DNA of 50,627 bases from Turneriella parva (GCA_020719945.1 DYPL01000009.1:6960-57586), one strand, 5' to 3'; shown: positions 1-8,983, counted from the first letter of the stretch. Notes: a model not told the origin generated them from the sequence alone. Numbers and translations are program-made.

Positions 1-1
1 T

Positions 2-277
2 GTCTTTGGAGAAATGTTCTATCTGTTCAATTCGCGTTCGTTAAAAGGGTCAGCCTTCTTTCGAGGATTTTTCAGCAATGGCTGGCTCTGGAGCGGCGTA
101 ATACTCATGACTGTATTTCAGATTCTGGTAACATACCTTCCCCTCGTACAGCCCGTGTTTCGCTCTGCCAGTTTGTCTCTGGAAGACTGGATACTGGTTA
201 TTACTCCTGCACTGGCAATCTTTACCATCGTAGAACTGGAAAAAGCCTTTACCCGCCGTCGAAAACCGAAAGAGTGA
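2..277 (+). CDS. P-type cation-transporting ATPase, C-terminal fragment
   Basis: Only the last 91 codons are in the window; the reading frame is open from base 2, so the gene starts upstream. The fragment carries two hydrophobic helices separated by a short polar loop. It contains the pattern GEMFYLFNSRS, then a SNGWLW segment, and ends in a basic tail (FTRRRKPKE). This matches the last membrane helices (Cation_ATPase_C) of Ca2+/Mg2+/Na+-type P2 ATPases, where the corresponding segments read like FNVRS and SNPWL. Such pumps couple ATP hydrolysis to cation export at the inner membrane. Ion specificity cannot be read because the transmembrane site in the earlier helices and the DKTGT phosphorylation site lie outside the window. 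The next gene starts 3 bases after the stop, so they are probably co-transcribed. Confidence 0.8.
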   Translation, partial: VFGEMFYLFNSRSLKGSAFFRGFFSNGWLWSGVILMTVFQILVTYLPLVQPVFRSASLSLEDWILVITPALAIFTIVELEKAFTRRRKPKE

Positions 278-280
278 AAC

Positions 281-841
281 ATGCATTTTGCCGATCTCCT
301 GCGATCCTCTTTATCTTCGCGCGATGAATTCTGGAACCAGTTTACCCATGTGGCACCTTCGGATGTCCGCAGAGAAACCCTCCATGCCGTTTTGCTTGCT
401 CTTCCCCTGCCCATCCTGTTTTTTGCAGCATTGGAAATCATGGGCAGATTTTCGATGCTGAGTCTTGCCAAAGCGATGCTCGCACCTGTCATTCTTATCT
501 CAGGTATTATCGCTTTGTTTTACGTAATATCTCTGTTTCTCCGGGGAACGCTTCAACAAAAAGGAGTGCAGCCTGGCAAATACCAGATCTACCGCATGGT
601 GTTAATGAGCGGGCTTCCCATGCTCACGGGAACTTTTCTCTGGATATTTCCCCTGATTGCCCTGTTGCTCTACGTGCTTCTAATGGCTCGAATGCTCTTT
701 ATTTTAGCGGGTGGCCTTAAACATGCTTTTGCACTGGCAGACGAACAAGCCTGGAAAATTACCGCAACGAGCATGGTAGCCACGGGATTCGCTGGCCTGT
801 TTTTACTGCTTCTAGCCAGTCTGGTTACCTCAATTGTGTAA
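281..841 (+). CDS. Integral membrane protein, possibly Yip1-like
   Basis: The 186-residue product has a short charged N-terminus (about residues 1-35) followed by four or five hydrophobic stretches, roughly residues 36-58, 63-90, 105-145 and 162-186. The length, the polar N-terminus and the run of helices ending at the C-terminus fit the loosely defined bacterial Yip1/YIF1-like membrane family, but I see no diagnostic motif. The start lies 3 bases downstream of the ATPase stop, suggesting translational coupling with the cation pump. Function unknown; a role beside the pump would be a guess. Confidence 0.6.
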   Translation: MHFADLLRSSLSSRDEFWNQFTHVAPSDVRRETLHAVLLALPLPILFFAALEIMGRFSMLSLAKAMLAPVILISGIIALFYVISLFLRGTLQQKGVQPGKYQIYRMVLMSGLPMLTGTFLWIFPLIALLLYVLLMARMLFILAGGLKHAFALADEQAWKITATSMVATGFAGLFLLLLASLVTSIV

Positions 842-895
842 CTTTCTATTTATTTACTTTACAAAGACAGTATATAAAGAGAAAGAGTCCTCATT

Positions 896-1612
896 ATGAG
901 TACTGTTAAAATCTATCCCTTTAAACCCGGTCAGGGTGACCTTGGCGAGCACAAGGCAAAATCCAAGCGAGTCAATTCTGAGCTGGGCAAAAATTCTCTC
1001 ACAGAAAAACAGCAGACGATTCTCGATTTTATCAGAGACCATATTGAATCGGTGGGATACCCGCCGACCGTGCGCCAGATTGCAACGTATTACTCCATTT
1101 CTGCCAAAGCCGCACACGACCATGTTCGCGCCATTGCTCGCAAAGGATACATCAATCTTTCTCCGGGGTTTGCGCGCGGCATTGAACTCGTAAAAGACGA
1201 AGAAGACTTAGTAGAAACCGTGACAATTCCGCTGCTCGGACGAATCGCTGCCGGCGTACCCATTCTCGCAGAAGAGAACATCGACGAAAAAATAGCACTG
1301 CCAAAATCCTTTGTTCCACCAACCGGGAACATGTTTGCCCTCCAGGTAAAAGGCGACTCCATGGAAAAGGCAGGCATTTTCGATGGCGATATAGCCGTAC
1401 TGCGCCAAGTCACCAACTACGCCATTGAAGTGCGTGACGGAGATATCGTGGCTGCGCTTATCGATGGGAGCGCAACGCTAAAAACGTACCGCGCTAAAGG
1501 AAAACAGCTTTTTCTCCAGCCCGAAAACGATCGCTACAGCAATATTCCGCTCACCGGAAAAGATCCCGTTTCCATTGTCGGAAAACTGAGCGGAATTTAT
1601 CGCAAATACTGA
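896..1612 (+). CDS. lexA: LexA repressor (SOS regulator, S24 self-cleaving)
   Basis: LexA represses SOS genes and inactivates itself by RecA-stimulated autocleavage. The winged helix-turn-helix occupies about residues 35-98 (LTEKQQTILDFI, then GYPPTVRQIA). The cleavage site is Ala119-Gly120 in GRIAAGVPI. The catalytic dyad is Ser155 (GDSMEKAG) and Lys196 (SATLKTYR). All key residues are present, so it should be active. At 238 residues it is longer than typical LexA (about 200) because of a basic 34-residue extension before the HTH. No internal ATG or GTG lies between residue 1 and the HTH, so the extension is probably real. I found no convincing SOS operator upstream; an AT-rich stretch (TATATAAAGAG) lies just before the start. 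Its stop shares one base with the deoB start (TGATG). Confidence 0.95.
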   Translation: MSTVKIYPFKPGQGDLGEHKAKSKRVNSELGKNSLTEKQQTILDFIRDHIESVGYPPTVRQIATYYSISAKAAHDHVRAIARKGYINLSPGFARGIELVKDEEDLVETVTIPLLGRIAAGVPILAEENIDEKIALPKSFVPPTGNMFALQVKGDSMEKAGIFDGDIAVLRQVTNYAIEVRDGDIVAALIDGSATLKTYRAKGKQLFLQPENDRYSNIPLTGKDPVSIVGKLSGIYRKY

Positions 1613-2835
1613 TGGAAATAGGAGTCCGAAAGAGCATTCTGCTCGTCATGGATTCACTCGGCGTGGGCGAACTCCCCGATGCCGCCAATTTTAACAGTCG
1701 CGGAGCCAACACTCTTGCCCACATTGCGGAGTCTCTTCCGCAGGGGCTGGAGCTTCCCAATCTTTCGCAGATGGGTCTGGGCAACCTGACATACGCGCGT
1801 GGGCTTCCCCGCTTTGCAGAGACGACCGGCTTTTTTGGAAAGGCAAGGCTTCGCTCCGGTGGAAACGACAGCCTGAGCGGGCACTGGGAAATGGCGGGTC
1901 TATCGATTGTAGAGGGATTCACATCCTTCCAGAATGGACCCAGCGATGTTTTACTGGCGGAAGCAGAGAAACTCGCAGGGACAAAATTTCTGGTGTTTCG
2001 AGTTGGCGAAGAACACGATCCCACTGTAGATATTATGTCTCAATATCTCGTGGAACACAGAATTACAAAACAACCCATTCTGGTTTGTTCTGGCAGCTCT
2101 ATTTTCCAAATTGCAGCACATCCCCAGGTAATGCCCCTTGAACAGCTTTTTACAATACTCAAAAATTTATCGCCTCTTGCCAAAAAATTTAACATTGCCA
2201 AACTTTCTGCCATCCCCATAGCGGGAGAACCCGGCAATGTTCAGTTTTTATCGGAAGATCAACAGGAAATTCATCTTCCTCCCGTGCAGCCAACGCTGTT
2301 TGACATGCTAATCGCACGCGGGATACCCGTGATTGGCGTGGGCAGAATTCGCGATATGTTTTCCGGACTGGGGCTAACCGACACCATGCCGGCAGACAAC
2401 AACCACGAAGTTATTTCCACCGTTATGCAGTTGCTCCGCGATTCCCAAGTGAACCGAGAGGGGCAGGCTGTCATTGTAGCCAATCTGTACGATTTCGATA
2501 AATACTATTCGCACCTGCGGGATCCCATCGGTTACGCCAATGCTCTCGCAGAATTTGACGACATGCTTCCGCGCCTTAAGCGCGCCATGGAAAACGAAGA
2601 CGTGCTGTATTTAACAGCAGACCATGGGGGAGATCCCACCTTTCCCGGAAACAATCACACGAGAGAACATGTACCCATCCTGGTATTTTCACGCATGATT
2701 CAACCGCAAAAAAATGCTTCTCTTGGCGTCCGCAAAACGCTGGCCGATATTGCCCAGACTGTTGCCGAATCCTATGATCTCGGAGCCCACTATGCAGCCG
2801 ACAGTTTCTGGGGGGATATAGTTGCCCACATGTAA
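1612..2835 (+). CDS. deoB: Phosphopentomutase
   Basis: Interconverts ribose/deoxyribose 1-phosphate and 5-phosphate in nucleoside salvage (cytoplasm, Mn2+ dependent, alkaline-phosphatase superfamily). The 407-residue length equals E. coli DeoB. Metal-site motifs are present: LVMDSLGVGELPDA near residue 11, GHWEMAG near 90, and DHGGDPTFPGNNHTREHVPI near the C-terminus. The phosphoacceptor position, normally Thr in a DTxTGHWE motif, reads Ser here (DSLSGHWE, Ser87), a conservative nucleophile change. The ATG overlaps the lexA stop by one base, so translation is probably coupled to that of the SOS repressor. No deoA/deoD neighbours are present. Confidence 0.96.
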   Translation: MEIGVRKSILLVMDSLGVGELPDAANFNSRGANTLAHIAESLPQGLELPNLSQMGLGNLTYARGLPRFAETTGFFGKARLRSGGNDSLSGHWEMAGLSIVEGFTSFQNGPSDVLLAEAEKLAGTKFLVFRVGEEHDPTVDIMSQYLVEHRITKQPILVCSGSSIFQIAAHPQVMPLEQLFTILKNLSPLAKKFNIAKLSAIPIAGEPGNVQFLSEDQQEIHLPPVQPTLFDMLIARGIPVIGVGRIRDMFSGLGLTDTMPADNNHEVISTVMQLLRDSQVNREGQAVIVANLYDFDKYYSHLRDPIGYANALAEFDDMLPRLKRAMENEDVLYLTADHGGDPTFPGNNHTREHVPILVFSRMIQPQKNASLGVRKTLADIAQTVAESYDLGAHYAADSFWGDIVAHM

Positions 2836-2854
2836 TCGTTGGAAAGTTTGCCCC

Positions 2855-3049
2855 ATGTATTTCCAGGAAACCATGACCATTGCAGAAGCACTGCGAACTC
2901 ATGCAGACGTTGCACTCGTACTCGAAAGTTACGGCCTCACAGGCTGCACCCGCTGCAGCATCAACCAGGTGGAAACTCTTGCTCAGGCGGCTAACAGCTA
3001 CGGTGTTCCGATTGATGCTCTGTTAGCCTCTCTCGAAAATTTGTTTTGA
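2855..3049 (+). CDS. DUF1858 domain protein (hybrid-cluster-associated redox domain)
   Basis: A 64-residue protein that is essentially a single DUF1858 domain: TIAEAL followed by a CTRC pair and ETLAQAANSYGV, the typical C-x2-C-x(6)-ETL arrangement. The domain often occurs alone or fused to Fe-S, nitric-oxide-related or sulphur-metabolism proteins, and the cysteine pair is thought to be redox active or metal binding. I start it at the ATG at 2855, preceded by GGAAAG eight bases upstream; a longer frame from 2822 would overlap deoB and adds non-domain residues. It lies 19 bases after deoB and probably ends that operon. Confidence 0.8.
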   Translation: MYFQETMTIAEALRTHADVALVLESYGLTGCTRCSINQVETLAQAANSYGVPIDALLASLENLF

Positions 3050-3061
3050 TTCGGTAACCTC

Positions 3062-3100
3062 TGAACGCGAAGCGAGCCGCAGGCAAAAAGTCCCTCCGTG
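3062..3100. repeat. Dispersed intergenic repeat, copy A
   Basis: The first 23 bases (TGAACGCGAAGCGAGCCG...) reappear with one mismatch, in the opposite orientation, at 31985-32007. The next 16 bases (AAAAAGTCCCTCCGTG) match 36399-36414 with one mismatch. It sits between the convergent ends of the DUF1858 gene and lpxA. Confidence 0.6.
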
Positions 3101-3134
3101 TGACCTTGCGAAAAAGGGGAGGAGGTCACTTACT

Positions 3135-3962
3135 CTATTCTTCTACGGGAGCAAAAGCCCTTGCGGATTCGTGAAAAGCAATCCCCCGCTTTGTTTCCTT
3201 GAGAAAATTCACAAAATATTCTATGCGGGCTTTCTCGTTAGATCCTTCGGGAAGCAAGGAGAGCAGCTCCTTTTCTATGGCCTCCACTGCCTTAGGGGCA
3301 GATTGACCGCGTAAATACAGAATCTTAAAGGCTGTGCGGATTGCCCGCCGTTCTGATTCACTTATCCCCGCTCGGCGCAGGCCAACAGCATTGAGACCAT
3401 GAATGGTAGCCGGATTCCCATTGACGAGAGTAAATGGTGGAATATCGCGGGTCACCTTGCTCACCCCGCCTATCATGGCATAAGAGCCAATCCGCGTAAA
3501 CTGGTGCACCATGGACAGTCCGGAAATCATGGCATTGTCATCTACCGTTACATGCCCTGCCAGTCCACTGTTGTTTACAATGACAATGTTATTTCCTACT
3601 ATGCAGTCATGGGCAATGTGCACGTTTACCATAAAATAATTTTTATTGCCAATAATTGTTTTTTCACCTTTAATTTTAGGTTTATGGACTGTGCAGTTTT
3701 CACGAAATATATTATTGTCCCCAATTATAATCTCTGCCTCGGGGTTATTGAAGTGAACATCCTGGGCATCTTCTCCTATTACTGTTCCGGAAAAAATTCT
3801 GTTTCCGCTGCCAATCTTTGTCTTACCGACAATGCGCACATTTGAGTAAAGCTCCGTATTATCGCCAATTTCTACTTCGGAACCAATAATACAGAAGGGA
3901 CCTATTTTTACGTTTTCGCCAATTCTGGCGCCAGGCTCAATAATCGCTGAAGGATGTATCAT
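3135..3962 (-). CDS. lpxA: UDP-N-acetylglucosamine O-acyltransferase (lipid A step 1)
   Basis: Transfers a 3-hydroxyacyl chain from acyl-ACP to UDP-GlcNAc (or its 3-amino analogue in some bacteria), the first step of lipid A synthesis. About ten hexapeptide repeats ([IV]-G-x4) from residue 1 to about 185 form the left-handed beta helix. The catalytic His is His118 in NVHIAHDC. The helical C-terminal domain starts near LNAVGLRRAGIS. At 275 residues it is slightly longer than E. coli LpxA (262) because of the C-terminal tail. Gly-Gly in AMIGGVS corresponds to the E. coli chain-length ruler Gly173, so a long hydroxyacyl donor is possible (inference). It overlaps the upstream Fe-S oxidoreductase by 4 bases (ATGA). 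No lpxD, fabZ or lpxB is adjacent, so it is outside the usual lipid A cluster. Confidence 0.95.
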   Translation of the reverse strand: MIHPSAIIEPGARIGENVKIGPFCIIGSEVEIGDNTELYSNVRIVGKTKIGSGNRIFSGTVIGEDAQDVHFNNPEAEIIIGDNNIFRENCTVHKPKIKGEKTIIGNKNYFMVNVHIAHDCIVGNNIVIVNNSGLAGHVTVDDNAMISGLSMVHQFTRIGSYAMIGGVSKVTRDIPPFTLVNGNPATIHGLNAVGLRRAGISESERRAIRTAFKILYLRGQSAPKAVEAIEKELLSLLPEGSNEKARIEYFVNFLKETKRGIAFHESARAFAPVEE

Positions 3963-5992
3963 GCTTTGACTTCCTTTTTTCGCTTCATATTCTGCAAAGT
4001 AATTTCTGCTATATCGAGAGTCTTTATTTCTTCCTGGTCTAACGCCTTGACCCCGTCGCTCACCATGGTTCGGCAGAAAGGACAGGCCGTGGCAATCGTC
4101 TGTGCTTCTGTGGCTAACAACTGCTCTGTTCTCGCTACATTAATTCTCTTGTCTCCCTTCTCTTCTTCTTTCCACATTTGTGCTCCACCGGCCCCACAAC
4201 ACATGGCTGCTTTGCCATGTTCGATGGGTTCGAGCAGAGGAATGCCTGCAGCTTTCAGAACATAGCGCGGAGATTCAACTGTGTCGTTGTAGCGCGCGAG
4301 ATAACAGGAATCGTGGTAGGTAACCGGCTGTCCGGAACCGCTGTTCAGCTCTATCTTTTTGTCTTTGAGCAGTGAAGCAATAATATCGGAATGATGGATC
4401 ACCTCGTATTGGCCACCCATTTGCGGGTATTCATTTTTAAGGGTATTCAAACAGTGTGGACAGGTTGCCACAATTTTTGTCACACCATAATTATTCAGAG
4501 TTTCTATATTCGATGCAGCAAGAGTCTGGTAAAGATATTCATTTCCCGAGCGCCTTGCCGAGTCGCCGGTACAGCTTTCCTCAGTGCCCAGAATTCCAAA
4601 GGAAACTCCCGCCTCTTGCAGAATGCCGGCAAACGCACGTGCTGTTTTTTGCCCGTTATCGTCAAAGGCACCGGCACAGCCAACCCAGTACAAAACGTCT
4701 GGCTGTTGTCCACTTTCCTTCCACTCTCTCATGGTTTTAATTCCCAGTCCGCTGGCCCACTCTTCTCTTTTGTGAGCACCGGCTCCCCATGGGTTAGCCT
4801 GGTTTTCCAGATTGACCATGGCACTCTGCAGCTCGCCCGGCATTCTCCCCTCTTCGAGAACCAGAGAACGCCGCATGGACAGAATAGCATCTACCTGATT
4901 ATTGCCAACGGGACAATTTTCTACACAGGCATAACAGGTCGTGCAGGCCCACAGGGCTTCTTCGCTGATCAAATTGCCAATCAATTTAGCCTGGCTTAAC
5001 GAGTGTACTTCTTCCGGATTTTTTCCGTCCTGCTTTGCATGGGTGACGAGATCCATGGAATATTCGAGAGAATGCTTCAGGGAAGTCATGATTTCTTTGG
5101 GATTCAAGATTTTGCCAGTTCGATTGGCCGGGCACTGCAACGTACAGCGACCGCATTCGATGCAGGATAATCCTCCGAGATGATCCATCCACGAAAAATC
5201 TGAAACAAAATTTGCCCCAAACTGCACTGAATTTTCCAGATCCATAAACTTTAACGCGCCCCTTGGAGTATTTTTCTGAAAGAAGAAATTCACCGGCGCC
5301 CAGATAAGATGCGCATGCTTGGAACGCGGAACATAAATCATAAAAGCAAAAATGGTGAGGATATGTCCCCACCAGCCAAACAGAAATAGATTCCACGGTT
5401 CTATCTGCGTGGCTTTGAGAATGGAAACCAGAGCGGGCCGTATGCCCTCTGCCTCTCTGTGTGCGAGCATGTCGCGCGCTGGTTCGGAAATCAGGGAAAA
5501 CGCCATGAGGAGAAATATAAGGCTCAATACAACAGCGCTCTGGAACGAAGGCCTGTCGAGCTCGCGCGCCTCGGCTGCCCATCGCCGAAGGGCAAATATC
5601 GCAAGAGCAATAATCACGAGAATGGAGAAAATATCGAGAGCCGTGTCATAGATGCGGGAAAAACCCGGCAGAACAGAGTCCATTATTCGTGGAAGATACA
5701 GCAAGTAATCTCCCGCAAGGCCCCCGGCAATCTGGCTGAGCGTATGCAGAAGATAGGCAAGAAATCCATAAAACACGATTGCGTGCAGCATTCCCCGCAG
5801 GGGACTCTTAAACAGCTTTCGCTGCAACAGCACGTTCACAAAAACATTTTTTAGCCGCATCACTAACGGAGTGGCAATTTTTTCGGCGGCTGCCGACCGG
5901 AGTCTTTTCCAGTTTAGCCATATCTTGCTGATAAAAAGCCCGGTTGAAACTGCTAAAAACGAGGCAAATACAATTCTTTCCCAAAGTTGCAT
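3959..5992 (-). CDS. Membrane Fe-S oxidoreductase, HdrD/EMO-like (EtfAB:menaquinone oxidoreductase type)
   Basis: About 677 residues. The N-terminal third has six or so membrane helices resembling a nitrate-reductase-gamma/b-type cytochrome domain. It is followed by two 4Fe-4S motifs (CIECGRCTLQCP and CTTCYACVENCP) and two CCG-type domains (YWVGCAG...ESCTGD...CPHC, then DSCYLARY...CCGAGGAQM...CPFC). This order is that of the DUF224/HdrD-like membrane proteins proposed to pass electrons from electron-transferring flavoprotein to menaquinone during fatty-acid oxidation. That role would fit Leptospirales, which live on fatty acids, but no etf genes are adjacent, so it is inferred. I chose the ATG at 5992: a TTGACT lies 34 nt upstream, like neighbouring genes. 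A GTG at 6019 would add nine residues. Confidence 0.85.
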   Translation of the reverse strand: MQLWERIVFASFLAVSTGLFISKIWLNWKRLRSAAAEKIATPLVMRLKNVFVNVLLQRKLFKSPLRGMLHAIVFYGFLAYLLHTLSQIAGGLAGDYLLYLPRIMDSVLPGFSRIYDTALDIFSILVIIALAIFALRRWAAEARELDRPSFQSAVVLSLIFLLMAFSLISEPARDMLAHREAEGIRPALVSILKATQIEPWNLFLFGWWGHILTIFAFMIYVPRSKHAHLIWAPVNFFFQKNTPRGALKFMDLENSVQFGANFVSDFSWMDHLGGLSCIECGRCTLQCPANRTGKILNPKEIMTSLKHSLEYSMDLVTHAKQDGKNPEEVHSLSQAKLIGNLISEEALWACTTCYACVENCPVGNNQVDAILSMRRSLVLEEGRMPGELQSAMVNLENQANPWGAGAHKREEWASGLGIKTMREWKESGQQPDVLYWVGCAGAFDDNGQKTARAFAGILQEAGVSFGILGTEESCTGDSARRSGNEYLYQTLAASNIETLNNYGVTKIVATCPHCLNTLKNEYPQMGGQYEVIHHSDIIASLLKDKKIELNSGSGQPVTYHDSCYLARYNDTVESPRYVLKAAGIPLLEPIEHGKAAMCCGAGGAQMWKEEEKGDKRINVARTEQLLATEAQTIATACPFCRTMVSDGVKALDQEEIKTLDIAEITLQNMKRKKEVKA

Positions 5993-5997
5993 GACAT

Positions 5998-6026
5998 ACG
6001 AAATCTGAACAATCCGCACGAGTCAA
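5998..6026 (-). promoter_or_regulatory. Putative promoter, HdrD-like gene
   Basis: On the minus strand TTGACT (6026-6021) is followed after 17 bases by TTTCGT (6003-5998), then five bases and the ATG at 5992. There is no Shine-Dalgarno, so a leaderless transcript is likely. The -10 is weak. Confidence 0.4.
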
Positions 6027-6167
6027 GCAATAACTTTCCGGTGTTGCATTCTTGTACAGACGAAAGGCCCACGCCAGTGGAACGTGCAAAGAACCGGTTG
6101 CCCGTCTGGCGAAAAAACACCCATTCAAACAATACAACCCCGCGCGGGTAGCGCCCCCTTTTTCCGA

Positions 6168-6196
6168 TTGACAATAGGACATTTCCTCTCATAAAT
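6168..6196 (+). promoter_or_regulatory. Putative promoter for a leaderless mRNA
   Basis: TTGACA (6168-6173), a 17-base spacer and ATAAAT (6191-6196). The GTG start codon is at 6202, five bases after the -10, where transcription would be expected to begin. No Shine-Dalgarno can fit. Confidence 0.6.
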
Positions 6197-6201
6197 ATAC
6201 G

Positions 6202-8973
6202 GTGAGACGAATCTTCCTCCTCGTGGCTGTTTATCTTTTTTTTCTGTTTCCCTCCACCGTATTTGCCGGGGACTTTCCCCAAAACATTCGCTGGTATTCT
6301 CTCAAGGGAAAAGATTTCACTGTGATCTATCCGGAAACGGCAGAAGAACAGGCCCGCTATACGTATGGTCTACTCACGCATACCGTGAGCGAAGTTACGG
6401 CAGACATGCCGGGCAAACTTCCCCATTATCCTCTCGTATTATCTGGTTCCGGAATTATATCAAATGGATTTGTCACTACAGGGCCCCGCCACAGCCGTTT
6501 TTATTTAACACACCCGCAGGAAAATTTTGCGGGCAGTGGTGACTGGCTCACTCTGCTGGCTTCGCACGAAATGCGGCACATGGCACAGTTTAAGCAATCC
6601 CGCCATGGATTGAATGGATTTTTTTCTGCCGTGTTTGGACAGTATACGGAAGGCACTCTTTCCATGCTTGCCGTTCCGCTGTGGTTATGGGAGGGAGACG
6701 CAGTCTGGAGCGAAAGCAGACTGACTTCCGGAGGACGGGCCCGCGTTCCCGAATTTACCGAAGCTCTCCGGGGCAGAATTCTCTCGGACACAGCGCCCGA
6801 TTTTGATAAAGCCTGGCTGCGGCAGCTCGATACACCTTGGATGAGCCATTATACTCTGGGGTATCTCATGCATGGATATTTTGTCTATAAATACGGCGAA
6901 TCTTTTACAGCATCGCTATACCGAGATGCGTCGTGGTATTCGGGATATCCCTGGGCTCTGGAAAGAGTTCTTAAAAACAGAACGGGCCTTTCGCTCGAAG
7001 ACGCCTACTGGAAGGCCATGCGCCACTATACGCTGCTCCTGCGTGAAAACAAAACAGAGCCAACCGCAGCCGAACATTTTACGACAAAGCGCCATCGCTT
7101 TGAATATCATTACCCTCGCGCAGATGGAAAAAATGCCATTGCGCTTAGAACATCTCCGGATACGCTTCCTGCCATTGTCCGAATATTTTACAATAAAAAA
7201 AGGGGAGAACAAACCATTGCCGAAATGGGATCTCTGTTTCAGTATCGCTTTGCCCGGGCAGATAATCTCTTCGCGTGGATTGAATACAGCCCCGATGCGC
7301 GGTACGGCGAATCTTCCCGCAGCAATGTTATTCTGTATTCAGAAAAAACGCGCAAGCGAAGCACGGTGCTGCGCAATGCAAGAATTACCAGCATTGATCT
7401 CTCTGCCGATGGAAAAAAAATGCTCGCGGTAGAAAGCTCGGTCAATGGACGGGAATCCCTGGTTATGTACAATCTGGAAACAGAGCCAGTTCAAAAAATA
7501 TTCCACAAAGTATATATATTTCCAGAACATCCCAGAGATCCTGTATTTACTTCAGATAATAAAAGTATTGTCACTCTTGTCAATTCTCCGGAGGGCAACC
7601 GCATAGATCGCATAAACATCGAAACAGGCGTTGCGGAAAATCTTCTCCCTGTTACCCATACCCTGCTGTCATCCCCCCGCGACACAGACGGGAAAATATT
7701 TTTTACAGCCGGAGCCCGTGCCATAGACGAAATCTATTCGCTCCATACAGAAACCCAGAAAGTGGTCCTCGAAGCCTCGCGCCCGGTTGCAGCCAAACAA
7801 CCCTTTTACGATGCTGCCTCTCAAAAGCTGTTTTTTATTGATACGCGCGAAGATCTCCAGCATATTTCCATTGCCAGTCCTGCCGGCATTCCAGCGGAAA
7901 TTCCCAAGCACCCCCGGACAGATCCTCTGTTTACCAAGGAAGAAAAAAGAAATTTTTACGAAACGTATTACGCAAAATTCAGAAACAGAGAAACAGCCAC
8001 TCCTCCGCCAGAACGCTACCATCCACTCCTGCATGCCGTTAACTTTCACTCCCGCTCTTTTTTTTACGACCCCGTGAACCAGGAACTGAGCGGAGGAATC
8101 TACTCCAGCGATATATTCGGAAACCTCAACCAGGAAATTCTCTATACCCACCGCTATCCAAATAATACGGACGCCATTTCTGGAACAATTACATTCAGCG
8201 CTTTCTATCCTGTAATTTCTGTCTCTGGCCTTTATGGCACAGGCTCTGTCTCTACGGACGAGAAGACGATGATTCGGTATGACACAGGAAGTGCCACGGC
8301 ATCACTGGCCGTTCCCGTTTCCGGAGCAGCGGGACGATGGCATTATTTTGCAGCCGCACAGACAGACATTGCCCGGCATTCTTTGTGGAACAGTGCGCTG
8401 CCTGACAGCTCTTTAGAAAACAGCAGAGTTGCCATACAGGGAACGTACTATAAACAAATGACATCGCTCGACTTTGTTCCACGCATGGGAACCGCTTTGT
8501 ACGCTTCCCGATCCTATGATTTTGCCGGTGCTACCCTGCTGACAGATGGATCCGCTACGATGTATCTTCCCGGATTGTTTAGAACGCAGGGACTCTTTGG
8601 CGGGCTATCGTATGCAAAACACGAGACAGATTTTCTTTCTTCCATGGTGGCCCCGGCACGCGGCTATATTTTTGCAGGAAACTTTTCCCACGTTACCATT
8701 CATGCCAATTATGTTCTGCCACTGGGGTATCCCTCGGCAGATCTCTGGGACTGGCTGTATTTTAGGCGGATTCTGCTGCTTGGATTTGTGGACAAAAGTG
8801 CGAGCCTAAAAACGGGATTCGAATATTCTACCGCTGGCTTCGATCTCATTTTCGATTTCAAAATTTTTTCCACGCCCATTTTTCTGCAGCCGGCCCTGCG
8901 CTATGCCCACCGCTACGCAGATAAGCTGGACGAATACGCCATAGTGATTTATGGAGCTGGTTTTGCTTTTTAA
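6202..8973 (+). CDS. Outer-membrane gluzincin-like peptidase with beta-propeller and barrel
   Basis: A 923-residue protein with a Sec signal peptide (cut near FPSTVFA-GD). The N-terminal domain (about residues 25-270) contains HEMRH at about 123-127, matching the HExxH zinc motif. A downstream WLWEGDAVWSES could supply the third ligand Glu, as in MA-clan peptidases. Residues of about 290-600 show repeated TolB/propeller-like strands (for example ITSIDLSADGKKML, SPRDTDGKIFFTAG). The last 300 residues look like amphipathic strands ending in aromatic Phe, typical of outer-membrane barrels. I infer a surface or periplasm-facing peptidase anchored in the outer membrane. Homologous combinations occur in Bacteroidetes and spirochaetes; substrate unknown. 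The GTG start is chosen because it gives an exact signal peptide. Confidence 0.7.
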   Translation: MRRIFLLVAVYLFFLFPSTVFAGDFPQNIRWYSLKGKDFTVIYPETAEEQARYTYGLLTHTVSEVTADMPGKLPHYPLVLSGSGIISNGFVTTGPRHSRFYLTHPQENFAGSGDWLTLLASHEMRHMAQFKQSRHGLNGFFSAVFGQYTEGTLSMLAVPLWLWEGDAVWSESRLTSGGRARVPEFTEALRGRILSDTAPDFDKAWLRQLDTPWMSHYTLGYLMHGYFVYKYGESFTASLYRDASWYSGYPWALERVLKNRTGLSLEDAYWKAMRHYTLLLRENKTEPTAAEHFTTKRHRFEYHYPRADGKNAIALRTSPDTLPAIVRIFYNKKRGEQTIAEMGSLFQYRFARADNLFAWIEYSPDARYGESSRSNVILYSEKTRKRSTVLRNARITSIDLSADGKKMLAVESSVNGRESLVMYNLETEPVQKIFHKVYIFPEHPRDPVFTSDNKSIVTLVNSPEGNRIDRINIETGVAENLLPVTHTLLSSPRDTDGKIFFTAGARAIDEIYSLHTETQKVVLEASRPVAAKQPFYDAASQKLFFIDTREDLQHISIASPAGIPAEIPKHPRTDPLFTKEEKRNFYETYYAKFRNRETATPPPERYHPLLHAVNFHSRSFFYDPVNQELSGGIYSSDIFGNLNQEILYTHRYPNNTDAISGTITFSAFYPVISVSGLYGTGSVSTDEKTMIRYDTGSATASLAVPVSGAAGRWHYFAAAQTDIARHSLWNSALPDSSLENSRVAIQGTYYKQMTSLDFVPRMGTALYASRSYDFAGATLLTDGSATMYLPGLFRTQGLFGGLSYAKHETDFLSSMVAPARGYIFAGNFSHVTIHANYVLPLGYPSADLWDWLYFRRILLLGFVDKSASLKTGFEYSTAGFDLIFDFKIFSTPIFLQPALRYAHRYADKLDEYAIVIYGAGFAF

Positions 8974-8983
8974 GAAATGGAGG

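Noticed and set aside
841-895. SOS box before lexA
   Set aside because: I looked for TTTG-N5-CAAA and CTG-N10-CAG type motifs. CTTTACAAAG is present but does not match a known LexA site.
4391-4999. 202-codon plus-strand frame inside the Fe-S oxidoreductase gene
   Set aside because: It is antisense to a clearly coding region with intact Fe-S motifs, has no family resemblance and no ribosome site.
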